Shown here piece by piece: positions 1-7,623 of a DNA stretch of 8,798 nt. The stretch covers positions 1 to 8,798 of the forward strand of contig JBFLVN010000155.1 in assembly GCA_040758475.1 (NCBI GenBank), read 5' to 3'. Both the position numbers and the translations under genes were made by a program. The notes under the pieces are model-generated. The model was not told the DNA's origin. It saw nothing but the letters and a program-made list of their open reading frames with translations, and searched no databases. The stretch comes from JBFLVN01 sp040758475 (GTDB lineage Bacteria; JAGRBM01). The stretch's first letter is position 1. Every line of letters starts with the position of its first letter.

Positions 1-429
1 AAGGCCCTTCGGGACATGATCCCCGACAAAACCTTGCTCACGGACGAAGATCTCAAAAAATACCGCGACAATATCTGCCTGCCGGGGCGCATCACCCCCA
101 TGCTCAACTACTACCGGGCCATGATCCGGTACGATCTGGCAAAGCAGTCCCGGAAAAAACTTCCCATCATCGAAACACCCACGCTCTTCCTGTGGGGCGA
201 AAAGGACGTGGCCCTCGGGAAAGAACTCACCTACGGGACCGATCGCTACGTAAAGGATTTGACGCTCCGCTACCTTCCCGGTATTTCCCACCTCGCCCAG
301 CAGCACGCCCCAAACCTCGTGAATCCCATGATCGAGGCGTTTTTAACGAACCACCCCGTCCCCGAAGCGCGGGACCTGGAGGGCGTGGTAGCCTCGTCCC
401 CATCGCCAGAATTGAGGGAGGGCCTATGA
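1..429 (+). CDS. Alpha/beta hydrolase (epoxide hydrolase-like), C-terminal part, 5' end outside window
   Basis: The reading frame is open from base 1, so the gene begins upstream; the visible part is 142 residues. It holds the end of the cap domain and the last strands of an alpha/beta-hydrolase fold. An NYYRA segment (fragment residues about 36-40) resembles the cap tyrosine region of epoxide hydrolases. GEKD supplies the likely catalytic acid (Asp at 205-207), and GISH the likely catalytic His (289-291). The nucleophile lies outside the window, so haloalkane dehalogenase or another hydrolase is not excluded. After the fold ends (about TNHP) there is an unusual tail of about 25 residues rich in Pro, Ser and Glu. 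The stop codon overlaps the start of the next gene (ATGA), implying translational coupling. Epoxide hydrolysis is inferred from the cap motif and from the complete epoxide hydrolase at the other end of the operon. Confidence 0.85.
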   Translation, partial: KALRDMIPDKTLLTDEDLKKYRDNICLPGRITPMLNYYRAMIRYDLAKQSRKKLPIIETPTLFLWGEKDVALGKELTYGTDRYVKDLTLRYLPGISHLAQQHAPNLVNPMIEAFLTNHPVPEARDLEGVVASSPSPELREGL

Positions 430-1247
430 AAACCCTGAAGGATCGCGTTGCCGTCGTCACGGGCGCCGGAAGCGGTATTGGAAAAGCCACGGCCATCGAA
501 CTGGCTAGGAAAGGCGCTCACCTCGCCCTAGCCGATATCAAGGAAGAAGGCATCCGCGCCACGGCCAAGGAGATCGAGGCCCTGGGGCGCAAGACTTCCC
601 TCCACGTCGTGGACGTGGCCGATAAAAAACGCTGGGAGACTTTTCCGGGGGAAGTCCTAAAGGCCCACGGGAAAGTGAACGTCGTCGTCAACAACGCGGG
701 CGTTGGGGTGGCCGCGTCCTTCGAGAACCACACGATCGAGGATTGGGAATGGATCGTGGGGATCAATCTCTGGGGTGTCGTTTACGGCTGCACGTTCTTC
801 CTCCCCCACATCAAGCAGGCGGGAGAGGGACACATCGTCAACATTTCGAGCCTCGCGGGAATCGTCCCCTCCCCCACCATGCCTTCCTACTGCGCGACCA
901 AATTCGCCGTCCGGGGCCTCACGGAGTCCATGCGGCCCGAACTCGCCAAGCTGGGCATCGGCGTGACGAGCGTCCACCCGGGCATGATCAACACGAACAT
1001 CCCGAAGGCGACGCGCTTTAAAGGGCCCAAGGCCGAAAAGTTACAGGCTCAGGGCGCCGCCCTTTTCGAACGCCTGGGCCACCCGCCGGAAAAAGTCGCC
1101 AAAAAAATCGCGGACGGCATTCTCAAGAACAAAGCCCGCGTCCTCATCGGCCCCGAGACCTACGTGTTCGACGCCTTCAAGCGGGCACTTCCCGTCCAGA
1201 GCGACAGAATCATTTCGCAACTCGGATTCCTCGGAGAGCGCCGCTAG
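426..1247 (+). CDS. NAD-dependent short-chain dehydrogenase/reductase (classical SDR)
   Basis: This 273-residue protein is a classical SDR that oxidises an alcohol or reduces a carbonyl in the cytoplasm. The cofactor loop TGAGSGIG is at residues 12-19, NNAG at 89-92, and the catalytic tetrad is Asn114, Ser142, Tyr155 and Lys159 (YCATK). Asp37 at the end of the second beta strand favours NAD over NADP. The C-terminal part is about 20-30 residues longer than minimal SDRs and carries a Lys-rich segment (PEKVAKKIADGILKNKARV), as in SDRs found beside hydrolases. The frame is open back to 192, but the start at 426 is chosen because it gives a normal SDR N-terminus, has a GGGAGGG site just upstream and forms an ATGA overlap with the hydrolase stop. 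The substrate is unknown; an alcohol from the adjacent hydrolase or monooxygenase steps is plausible. Confidence 0.95.
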   Translation: MKTLKDRVAVVTGAGSGIGKATAIELARKGAHLALADIKEEGIRATAKEIEALGRKTSLHVVDVADKKRWETFPGEVLKAHGKVNVVVNNAGVGVAASFENHTIEDWEWIVGINLWGVVYGCTFFLPHIKQAGEGHIVNISSLAGIVPSPTMPSYCATKFAVRGLTESMRPELAKLGIGVTSVHPGMINTNIPKATRFKGPKAEKLQAQGAALFERLGHPPEKVAKKIADGILKNKARVLIGPETYVFDAFKRALPVQSDRIISQLGFLGERR

Positions 1248-1262
1248 GCAAGGAGTGTTTTT

Positions 1263-2426
1263 ATGAAATTCGGAATCTTCCTCGCCCCGTTCCACCCCGT
1301 CGATGAAAACCCGACCCTGTGCCTCGAACGCGACTTCGAACTCGTCGAGTGGCTCGATCGCCTGGGTTACGACGAAGCTTGGATCGGTGAGCACCATTCG
1401 GCCGGCTACGAGATCATCGCTTCGCCTGAAGTCTTCATCGCGGCGGCGGCCGTGCGGACGCGCCACATCCGCCTGGGGACGGGCGTCTCCTCCCTCCCCT
1501 ACCACCACCCGCTCATGCTCGCCGACCGGATCATGCAGCTCGACCACCAGACCCGGGGGCGCGTGATGTTCGGCATGGGGCCCGGATCGCTTCCCTCGGA
1601 TGCTTTCATGATGGGGATCGATCCCGTCAAACAGCGAGACCGGATGGACGAGGCCATCGGCGTCCTCGTGCGGCTCCTTCGCGGCGAAACGGTCACCCAC
1701 GAATCCGAGTGGTTCACGCTCAAGGAAGCGCGCATCCAGCTAAAGCCCTTCTCGAAAAACGGGATCGACATGGCCGTGGCCAGCATGGTTTCCCCCGCGG
1801 GCCCCCGGGCGGCGGGGAAGTACGGCCTCCCGCTCCTCTCCGTGGGCGCCACAACCCAGGGAGGATTCAACTTCCTGGCCGAGAGCTGGAAGATTTGCGA
1901 AGACAAAGCCGCCGAGCACGGCCACAAGGTGAGCCGCAACGATTGGCGCCTCGTCGGCCCTATCCACATCGCGGAGACGAAAGAAAAGGCCCGGGAAAAC
2001 GTGAAGTTCGGGATCGGCAAGTGGCTCAAATACTTCCAGGAAGTTGGTGCCCTTCCCCTGGCTCCGGCGGGCGATCCGAACAAGGCGGTTGACGCCCTGG
2101 TGGGCTCGGGCCTCGCCGTCATCGGAACGCCCGACGATCTCATCGCCCAAATCGAGCGCTTGAACAAAGTATCCGGTGGCTTCGGCTGCTTCCTCCAGAT
2201 GGCGACCGACTGGGCCGACTTCGAGCAGACGAAGCGGAGCTACGAACTCATCGCCCGCTACGTCTTCCCCCACTTCCAGCAATCGAACACGGCCCGGGCC
2301 GAGGCGATGGAATGGGCGGGCAAGAACCGGCCCAAGTTCATGGGTCAGGTAGGGACGGCCATCGGCAAGGAAATCCAGAAGCACCAGCAGGAAAAAGCGG
2401 CGCAAAAGAAACCCTCTGCCGCCTAG
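1263..2426 (+). CDS. LLM-class (luciferase-like) flavin-dependent monooxygenase, limonene-monooxygenase type
   Basis: This 387-residue protein has the bacterial-luciferase TIM-barrel layout. The N-terminus is MKFGIFLAPFHP, followed by GYDEAWIGEHHS with EHH at 43-45, a YHHP segment at 80-83, and a Gly-rich FGMGPG segment near 103-108 that helps hold the flavin phosphate. Members use reduced FMN or FAD from a separate reductase to insert oxygen by hydroxylation, epoxidation or Baeyer-Villiger chemistry. The N-terminal pattern is the one usually annotated as limonene 1,2-monooxygenase-like. No flavin reductase is visible in the window, so reduced flavin must come from elsewhere. The start follows an AAGGAG site 15 nt after the SDR stop. 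The last 25 residues are Lys/Gln-rich (KEIQKHQQEKAAQKK) and probably lie outside the barrel. The family call is firm; the substrate is not. Confidence 0.92.
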   Translation: MKFGIFLAPFHPVDENPTLCLERDFELVEWLDRLGYDEAWIGEHHSAGYEIIASPEVFIAAAAVRTRHIRLGTGVSSLPYHHPLMLADRIMQLDHQTRGRVMFGMGPGSLPSDAFMMGIDPVKQRDRMDEAIGVLVRLLRGETVTHESEWFTLKEARIQLKPFSKNGIDMAVASMVSPAGPRAAGKYGLPLLSVGATTQGGFNFLAESWKICEDKAAEHGHKVSRNDWRLVGPIHIAETKEKARENVKFGIGKWLKYFQEVGALPLAPAGDPNKAVDALVGSGLAVIGTPDDLIAQIERLNKVSGGFGCFLQMATDWADFEQTKRSYELIARYVFPHFQQSNTARAEAMEWAGKNRPKFMGQVGTAIGKEIQKHQQEKAAQKKPSAA

Positions 2427-2459
2427 GAAAACGGAAAGCGAAAAAGGAGCGGCACCTCA

Positions 2460-3941
2460 ATGGGACGCATCCAGGACATCGCGATCGTGGGCGCCAGCGC
2501 GGGCGGCATGGCCGCGGCACTGGCCCTCTCGGAAAAAGGCCACCGGGTTACACTCTTCGAGAAAGACGACGGCGGCGTTCCTCCCACGAACGTGGAAGCC
2601 TTCGAATCCTGGAACCGCCGGGGGACGCCCCAGCTTCGCACCTCCCACGGATTCCTGGCGCGCCTAAGAAACATTCTGCGGGACCGGGCCCCGAGCCTCT
2701 ACAAAGACTTGCTGGCCGAGGGGGCCTACGAAGTCCCGATCCAAGACCTCTGGCCCCCCACCATGGAAACGCCGCCGGACGTGCTGCCCGGGGACGAGGA
2801 TTTCGTCATGCTCGCCTGCCGGCGGGTCACCTTCGATTGGGTGATGCGCCGCCACCTGGAACGGCGGCAAAACGTCGAATTCCAGACGGGCTGGGAGGCG
2901 ATGGGCCTCGTCGTGGAGCACGGCTCCGGCCTGCCGCGCGTAACGGGCCTCCGACTCACCGGCCCTGACGGCGCCGCCAGGGTCCATCCAGCCGACCTCG
3001 TGATTGACGCCTCGGGGCGCCGCACGATCGTTCCCCGATGGCTCGAAGAATGCGGCGTGCCCCGTCCGCGGGAAGAGAGCGAGCACTGCGGAATCTTCAT
3101 CTGCTCGCGCTTCTATCGCCTGCGGCCCGGCCAGGGAGAGCCGGCCGAATCCCGCGGGTTCCTGGCGGCGAACCTGGGGTACATGGCCATTCTCCTCGTC
3201 CGCGGGGATTCGGGGATTTTCTCCGTCATGACGGCGACCGCGCGGGACGACGCCGATTTGAAGGCAATGGTGAAGCCCGAAGCCTTCGAGCGGGCCGTCG
3301 CCGCCATCCCCCTCTTCGCCCCTTGGACCCAACCTTCCCGGTCAGAGCCCCTGGGCGGCATCAAGAGCTTTGGCGACCTTCACAACACGCGGCGCGAATA
3401 CCTCGTGGACGGAAAGCCCCTCATCCTGGGACTCATCCCCGTGGGCGACGCCTTCCTCCATGGAAATCCCGCCTACGGCCGGGGCATGACCCAGCTTTTC
3501 ATGCACGCCTATCTTCTCGCCGACGCGCTCGAAAACCATCCGTCCGACCTCGAAGGACTGGCCGTGGAAATGCTGGAGGGCGCCGAGCGGGAACTCGGCC
3601 GCTGGTACCGCCAGGGCCTCGAAGCCGACCGCGCGACCGCGGTGATTCGGGAATCGTTCCAGAAGCTAGGCACGTGCGATCCATCTTCTTCGGAAGCCTT
3701 CGCCAATCCCGCGGTCGTTCTGCAACACGCCATGGGCCAGGCCTCCCGGACCGATCCCGTCGTTTTCCGCGCGGTTCTCCGCTCCTACAACATGCTCGAT
3801 CCGCCCGCGGCCTTTCTCAAGAACCCGGAAGTCACCAAACGCATCGCCGCCGTGGCCCAACGGATCGCGGCCGAAAAATATCTACCCACAGATGGCCCCA
3901 CCCGCGAGGAATTGCTCGGACTCCTCGGCGTGGCCGCCTAG
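2460..3941 (+). CDS. FAD-dependent monooxygenase/oxidoreductase (PHBH-fold, epoxidase-like)
   Basis: This 493-residue flavoprotein shows the three landmarks of group A flavin monooxygenases. The dinucleotide loop IVGASAGG is at residues 9-16 and ends the second strand at Glu34 (VTLFEKD). A DLVIDASGR segment sits at 179-187. A VGDAFLHGNPAYGRGM segment at 328-343 corresponds to the GD motif contacting the FAD ribityl chain. The first loop has Ser13 where most families have the central Gly of GxGxxG. Similar proteins are annotated as FAD-dependent oxidoreductases, including epoxidase-type enzymes, so it may make the epoxide used by the hydrolases in this operon; that is inference. The C-terminal 120 residues (about 375-493) are mainly helical and not recognised. 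The start has AAGGAG at 2444-2449, 10 nt upstream. The gap to the LLM gene is 33 nt. Confidence 0.9.
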   Translation: MGRIQDIAIVGASAGGMAAALALSEKGHRVTLFEKDDGGVPPTNVEAFESWNRRGTPQLRTSHGFLARLRNILRDRAPSLYKDLLAEGAYEVPIQDLWPPTMETPPDVLPGDEDFVMLACRRVTFDWVMRRHLERRQNVEFQTGWEAMGLVVEHGSGLPRVTGLRLTGPDGAARVHPADLVIDASGRRTIVPRWLEECGVPRPREESEHCGIFICSRFYRLRPGQGEPAESRGFLAANLGYMAILLVRGDSGIFSVMTATARDDADLKAMVKPEAFERAVAAIPLFAPWTQPSRSEPLGGIKSFGDLHNTRREYLVDGKPLILGLIPVGDAFLHGNPAYGRGMTQLFMHAYLLADALENHPSDLEGLAVEMLEGAERELGRWYRQGLEADRATAVIRESFQKLGTCDPSSSEAFANPAVVLQHAMGQASRTDPVVFRAVLRSYNMLDPPAAFLKNPEVTKRIAAVAQRIAAEKYLPTDGPTREELLGLLGVAA

Positions 3942-3950
3942 GAGTCCCCC

Positions 3951-4970
3951 ATGAAAGCCGCCGTTTTCCACAAGATCGGAGCGCCCCTCACCATCGAGAC
4001 GGTGCCGGACCCGGCGCCCGCGCCATCGGACCTCGTCGTGAAGGTGAAGTGCTGCGGCATCTGCGGCTCGGACCTCCACGCCACTTGCACGCCCCCGGGC
4101 CTCCCCAAGGGGACGGTCATGGGCCACGAGTTTTCGGGGGAAGTGGTCGAGGTGGGGAAAGAAGCCCAAAACCGCTGGCGCGTGGGGGACCGCGTAACGG
4201 CCCTTCCTTATATCGGCTGCGGCACGTGCGAAGCCTGTCTTTCCGGCGATGGGATGCGCTGCGCCCGAATGAAAGCCACGGGCCTGGGGCAGATTCCCGG
4301 CGCCTACGCCGAATTCGTCCGCGTGGGATCGAACGAGACCCTCAAACTCCCCGACGCCGTGTCGTTCCAGGAAGGAGCGACCGTGGAACCGCTATCGGTC
4401 GGGCTCCACGCCATCCACAAGTCGGGCCTTCGGAGCGGGGAGAGCGTCCTCATTATCGGCGCTGGGCCCATCGGCCTCTCTTGCGCCCTCTGGGCGAAGT
4501 TTCTGGGGGCGCGGGACGTCGTCGTGAGCGAACGGGCCCCGGGACGTCTTTCGCTCGCGGAAAAATTCGGCGCGACGGCGGGTATCGACGCCTCGAAGGA
4601 ATCCGTGGGCGGGGCATTCCACAAGATCGCGGGCAAAGGTCCCGACGTGATTTTCGAGTGCGTGGGCGTTCCAGGACTCATTCAGCAGTGCATCGCTCTC
4701 GCTCCGCCGCGGGGGCGCATCACCGTCGTCGGGGTGTGCATGCAACCGGACACCATCTTCCCCGTCCTCGGAATTATCAAGGAAATCTCCCTCCATTTCG
4801 TAGTGGGATACCGGAAAAGCGATTTCCAATTCACCCTCGACATGCTGGCGGCGAGGCGCATCTCTTCGGTTCCCATGATTACGGACACGGTGGGACTATC
4901 CGCTTTCCCCGAAGCCTTCGAGGCTCTCAAAAAACCCCAGCAGCAATGCAAAGTGATGCTGGAACCCTGA
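3951..4970 (+). CDS. Zinc-dependent alcohol dehydrogenase, medium-chain (MDR) family
   Basis: This 339-residue MDR enzyme oxidises an alcohol or polyol with NAD(P). The catalytic zinc ligands are Cys38 (CGICGSD), His59-Glu60 (GHE) and Glu146 (VEP). All four structural-zinc cysteines are present at 90, 93, 96 and 104. The Rossmann loop IIGAGPIG spans 168-175. Residues 193-195 after the second strand are Ser-Glu-Arg; this mix of acidic and basic residues leaves cofactor preference open. The overall pattern is nearest to the threonine/sorbitol/butanediol dehydrogenase branch, which often handles vicinal diols. That fits a diol made by the downstream epoxide hydrolase, but this is inference. The Shine-Dalgarno AGGAG overlaps the stop codon of the flavoprotein gene, leaving 9 nt between genes and suggesting co-translation. 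Confidence 0.95.
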   Translation: MKAAVFHKIGAPLTIETVPDPAPAPSDLVVKVKCCGICGSDLHATCTPPGLPKGTVMGHEFSGEVVEVGKEAQNRWRVGDRVTALPYIGCGTCEACLSGDGMRCARMKATGLGQIPGAYAEFVRVGSNETLKLPDAVSFQEGATVEPLSVGLHAIHKSGLRSGESVLIIGAGPIGLSCALWAKFLGARDVVVSERAPGRLSLAEKFGATAGIDASKESVGGAFHKIAGKGPDVIFECVGVPGLIQQCIALAPPRGRITVVGVCMQPDTIFPVLGIIKEISLHFVVGYRKSDFQFTLDMLAARRISSVPMITDTVGLSAFPEAFEALKKPQQQCKVMLEP

Positions 4971-4987
4971 TAGCGAGGATTTTTCCA

Positions 4988-5950
4988 ATGGCACTCCCCC
5001 CTTTTCCGGCACCCCGGACGATCTCCACAAACGGCATCCAAATGGCCGTGTACGAACAAGGCACGGGCGTGCCGGTCGTCTTCTCCCACGGGTTTCCCGA
5101 ACTCGCCTATTCCTGGCGCCGCCAGCTTCCCGCCGTGGCCGTCGCGGGTTTTCGCGCCATCGCCCCCGACCAGCGGGGCTATGGGAAGACCGAATGCCCG
5201 GCAGATGTGACGGCCTACGACCTCGAACATCTCCTCGGGGACCTCGCCGGTCTTCTTGACGCCCTCTCGATCGAAAAGGCCGTCTTCTGCGGCCACGACT
5301 GGGGCGGCCTTATCGTCTGGAGCATGGCCCAGAAGTATCCGGACCGGGTACTGGGCGTGATCGGCGTAAACACGCCGTTCTTCCCTCGCGCGCCCATGCC
5401 GCCCGTACAAATGATGCGGGCGGCCCTGGGGCCCACGCACTACATCGTCCATTTCCAGGAACCGGGCGATGCCGACCGGCGCCTTGCCAAGGACGTGCGC
5501 CGCACCCTCACCCAGCTCTTTCGCAAAGGGATCAAAGCCAATGGCCTCGCCAAGCAATCCGGCGGGAGAATGCAACCCCAGATCAATCTCTGCGCCCTCG
5601 TCGAAGGCCCCGACGTGCCGGGCGTTCCCGCATTGAACCCCGAGGAAATGGAAATTTACGTGGAGGCTTTCACCCGCACCGGCTTTACGGGAGGGATCAA
5701 CTGGTACCGCAACATGGACCGGAACTGGGAGAAAACCGCAGAGCTTCCCCAGAAAATCACCGTTCCCTCCCTCATGATCACGGCCGAAGACGACATCGCC
5801 CTTCCCCCGGCCTTCGCCAGCGGGATGAAGAATTTCGTCCCCGACCTGGAGACGCACCTCATCAAGGACTGCGGCCACTGGACCCAGCAGGAACAGCCCG
5901 AAGAACTAAATCGAATTATGGTGGACTGGCTAAAGCGGCGGTTCGGATAG
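4988..5950 (+). CDS. Epoxide hydrolase, alpha/beta-hydrolase fold (soluble EH type)
   Basis: This 320-residue protein has the full residue set of soluble epoxide hydrolases, which convert epoxides to vicinal diols by an Asp-ester mechanism. The oxyanion segment HGFP is at 34-37. The nucleophile is Asp104 in GHDWGG. The ring-opening tyrosines are probably Tyr152 (HYIVHFQEPG) and Tyr240 (NWYRNMDRNW). The charge relay is Asp269 (AEDD) and His297 (DCGHW). The FQEPG, NWYRN and DCGHWTQ segments closely recall mammalian soluble epoxide hydrolase. The frame is open far upstream, but the start at 4988 is chosen for its GAGGA site 8 nt upstream and normal N-terminal length. It lies 17 nt after the dehydrogenase and is the last gene of the operon. 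Its stop codon directly abuts the stop of the convergent HvfC-type gene. Confidence 0.96.
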   Translation: MALPPFPAPRTISTNGIQMAVYEQGTGVPVVFSHGFPELAYSWRRQLPAVAVAGFRAIAPDQRGYGKTECPADVTAYDLEHLLGDLAGLLDALSIEKAVFCGHDWGGLIVWSMAQKYPDRVLGVIGVNTPFFPRAPMPPVQMMRAALGPTHYIVHFQEPGDADRRLAKDVRRTLTQLFRKGIKANGLAKQSGGRMQPQINLCALVEGPDVPGVPALNPEEMEIYVEAFTRTGFTGGINWYRNMDRNWEKTAELPQKITVPSLMITAEDDIALPPAFASGMKNFVPDLETHLIKDCGHWTQQEQPEELNRIMVDWLKRRFG

Positions 5951-6787
5951 TCAGGAGATACGGACTCTCGCAAAAATCCCTTCTCGCACCCACCGGGCGA
6001 GAAGGACGGCCGCCCGCTCGGCAGCGGCCTGGATGTCCTCGCCCAACGCTTGAGCTGCTGACTCGCACGCCTCCGAGAAAGTCTTGCCGGCAAAAATGGC
6101 TTCGAGCAGGGGCGCCTCGGAAGCTTCAAGGGGGCGGTGGTAGACCTTGAATCCCACGCGCCAGACGAGAAGCTTTACGGGCGCTGGGGAAATTTCGGGA
6201 ATATCTTTTTTCTCTTCCAGTGCGAGCCATAGCTCGTGGGCCGGGTATTCAAGCGAAAGAACCCGAAGCGAGGGAATGGGCTCGAAAATGAGGCCATCCC
6301 ATTTTTCCAGCGGAACGGCCTGGATGTCCTCTGCCGAAAGGGCCTTGGCGTCCTGCCGGTCGAACACTTCATTCCTCGCCCATTCGAGTTTCGCGAGATC
6401 GGGAAGATAGGGGAACGATTCAGCGAGAGCGTGAGCTTTCAAAAAATCCGGAAGGCGTTCCCCGATGTAGCGAACGGATGGATTGGTTGAGGGGTGGGCG
6501 GTGAGATATTCCCGCGCCAGGGTCCGGAAAGATTCCGAACCAACGATCTCAAGAATTTTGGCGAAATCTCCCTCCAGAATGGAGGCGAGGCGCTCGAAGT
6601 ACATCCCAGCATAAACATCCAAACGCCGGGTGGAAACGTCCGGGCTTTCCCCCACGATCCAGTTGCTCACGGGATGGGCGCCCGGGTCCTGCGCCGCAAG
6701 TTTCTTGGCTTCGGGCTCAACTCCTTCGGGCCCGGTCACCGACGACCAGAAACGGTGCTGGATTTTTTCAAGAGTTTCAGGCCGCAC
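5951..6787 (-). CDS. DUF2063/HvfC (BufC)-type partner protein of the MNIO RiPP maturase
   Basis: This 278-residue protein belongs to the DUF2063/HvfC family, whose N-terminal part was once described as a putative DNA-binding domain. In bufferin and Hvf systems it partners the MNIO enzyme and helps present the precursor peptide. Recognisable stretches are RLDVYAGMYFERL (about residues 55-67), the HPSTNPSVRYIGERLPDFL region (about 98-116) and PYLPDLAKLEWARNEVFD (about 126-143). The C-terminal half is a second domain. An ATG at 6844 is possible but would overlap the MNIO gene by 68 nt and add a Pro/Ser-rich stretch. The GTG at 6787 is preferred: it has GGGAGG at 6799-6794 with a 6-nt spacer, gives an 11-nt overlap with the MNIO stop, and fits the usual family N-terminus. 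The 3' end of the coding sequence contains a terminator-like hairpin. Confidence 0.88.
   Translation of the reverse strand: MRPETLEKIQHRFWSSVTGPEGVEPEAKKLAAQDPGAHPVSNWIVGESPDVSTRRLDVYAGMYFERLASILEGDFAKILEIVGSESFRTLAREYLTAHPSTNPSVRYIGERLPDFLKAHALAESFPYLPDLAKLEWARNEVFDRQDAKALSAEDIQAVPLEKWDGLIFEPIPSLRVLSLEYPAHELWLALEEKKDIPEISPAPVKLLVWRVGFKVYHRPLEASEAPLLEAIFAGKTFSEACESAAQALGEDIQAAAERAAVLLARWVREGIFARVRIS
5972..6005 (-). terminator. Terminator-like hairpin with T run inside the 3' end of the HvfC-type gene
   Basis: CCTTCTCGC (5979-5987) and GCGAGAAGG (5997-6005) form a perfect 9-bp stem with a 9-nt loop. On the minus strand the stem is followed by GATTTTTG, the T run lying at 5976-5972. This resembles an intrinsic terminator for the minus-strand operon, but it lies before the stop codon at 5953-5951, so stopping here would cut off the last codons. 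On the plus strand there is no T run. It may act only when translation lags, or be chance. Confidence 0.35.
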
Positions 6788-7610
6788 GGAGGGCCTCCCG
6801 TTCGAGCTGGGCGGCCTTTCGGGACTCGGCCACCACGGTGCCATAATCCGGGATGTCCTCGTCCCATTCGATAAGCGCAGGCACCTGCCCCATGCGCTCC
6901 ACCGTGTAGAGATACAAATCCCAGACGGGCCCCGGCACGGGGCCCACGTGCGTGTCGAGGAGATGAGTTCCTTTGTCGGTGTGGCCGGCGAGGTGAATCT
7001 GCCCTACCTGTTCCGGCGGAATGGCGTCGATGTATTTCTTCGCGTCGAAGGAGTGATTTTTCGAACTCACGTAGACGTTGTTCACATCCAGGAGGATTCC
7101 GCAGTCGGTACGCCTGGCGATTTCAGAGAGGAATTCCCACTCCGGCATCGTGCTCTCGCAAAACGTCACGTAGCTCGAAACGTTCTCCAGCATGAATTGG
7201 CGGCCGAGGCGTTCTTGGAGTTGATCCACCTTCCGGACGACGTGGGAGAGCGCTTCTTCCGTATAAGGAAGAGGCCACAGGTCGTGGCCGTAATGGCCCT
7301 GGCGTCCGCCCCAGCAAAGATGATCCGACACCCAGGCGGGCTCGATCCGCTCGTAGAGGGCTTGAAGGGATTTCAAGTACGGCTCGCTAAGGGGCGCCGT
7401 ATTGCCGATCCCGAGCGATACCCCGTGGCAGATGATGGGGACCTCCGCCCGCACTTTGTCGAGAACGGCCCAGGGCCGCCCGCCGGGCTCGAAGAAATTC
7501 TCCGAAATGACCTCGAACCAGGAAACGCCTGACGGGCCTTTTTCAAGCAAGTGCCCGAAGTGGACGTTCCGAAGTCCGATGCCGTGTCCGAGTTGGATGC
7601 GCTTCCACAT
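6777..7610 (-). CDS. MNIO (DUF692) multinuclear non-heme iron oxygenase, HvfB/BufB-type
   Basis: This 277-residue protein is an MNIO of the DUF692 family, TIM-barrel iron enzymes that modify cysteines in RiPP precursors (relatives are MbnB, TglH, HvfB and BufB). The N-terminal LGHGIGLRNVH signature is present. Likely metal-binding or active-site residues are His62 (CHGVSLGIG), His97 (SDHLCW), Glu142 (LENVSSY), Asp175 with Asn177 (LLDVNN), His206 and His210 (IHLAGH), His221 (DTHVG) and Glu248 (IEWDE). The set looks complete, so an active enzyme is expected. The start is the only candidate before the upstream in-frame stop, but it has no Shine-Dalgarno and lies 13 nt after a strong hairpin. The HvfC-type partner overlaps its end by 11 nt. 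The two cysteine-rich peptides upstream on the same strand are the presumed substrates. Confidence 0.93.
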   Translation of the reverse strand: MWKRIQLGHGIGLRNVHFGHLLEKGPSGVSWFEVISENFFEPGGRPWAVLDKVRAEVPIICHGVSLGIGNTAPLSEPYLKSLQALYERIEPAWVSDHLCWGGRQGHYGHDLWPLPYTEEALSHVVRKVDQLQERLGRQFMLENVSSYVTFCESTMPEWEFLSEIARRTDCGILLDVNNVYVSSKNHSFDAKKYIDAIPPEQVGQIHLAGHTDKGTHLLDTHVGPVPGPVWDLYLYTVERMGQVPALIEWDEDIPDYGTVVAESRKAAQLEREALRAA

Positions 7611-7623
7611 GGTATGAAATCGA

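Noticed and set aside
192..425. N-terminal extension of the SDR
   Set aside because: It overlaps the hydrolase frame and reads as a shadow; the start at 426 has a good ribosome binding site and gives the standard SDR N-terminus.
1041..1700. Minus-strand 219-residue frame opposite the SDR and LLM genes
   Set aside because: Rich in His/Asp/Arg/Glu without family motifs, typical of antisense to GC-rich codons; the plus-strand genes are certain.
3038..4987. Long open plus-strand frame upstream of and in frame with the epoxide hydrolase
   Set aside because: It is Arg/Gly/Pro-rich, runs across the coding frames of the FAD monooxygenase and the MDR dehydrogenase, and has no family motif. It is open because of high GC; only the part from 4988 is a gene.
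6788..6844. ATG start at 6844 for the HvfC-type gene
   Set aside because: It would make a 68-nt overlap and add a Pro/Ser-rich stretch not typical of the family; the GTG at 6787 has GGGAGG at ideal distance.
6630..7532. Plus-strand 300-residue frame opposite the MNIO and HvfC-type genes
   Set aside because: The minus strand carries the full conserved MNIO residue set; the plus frame has no recognisable motif.
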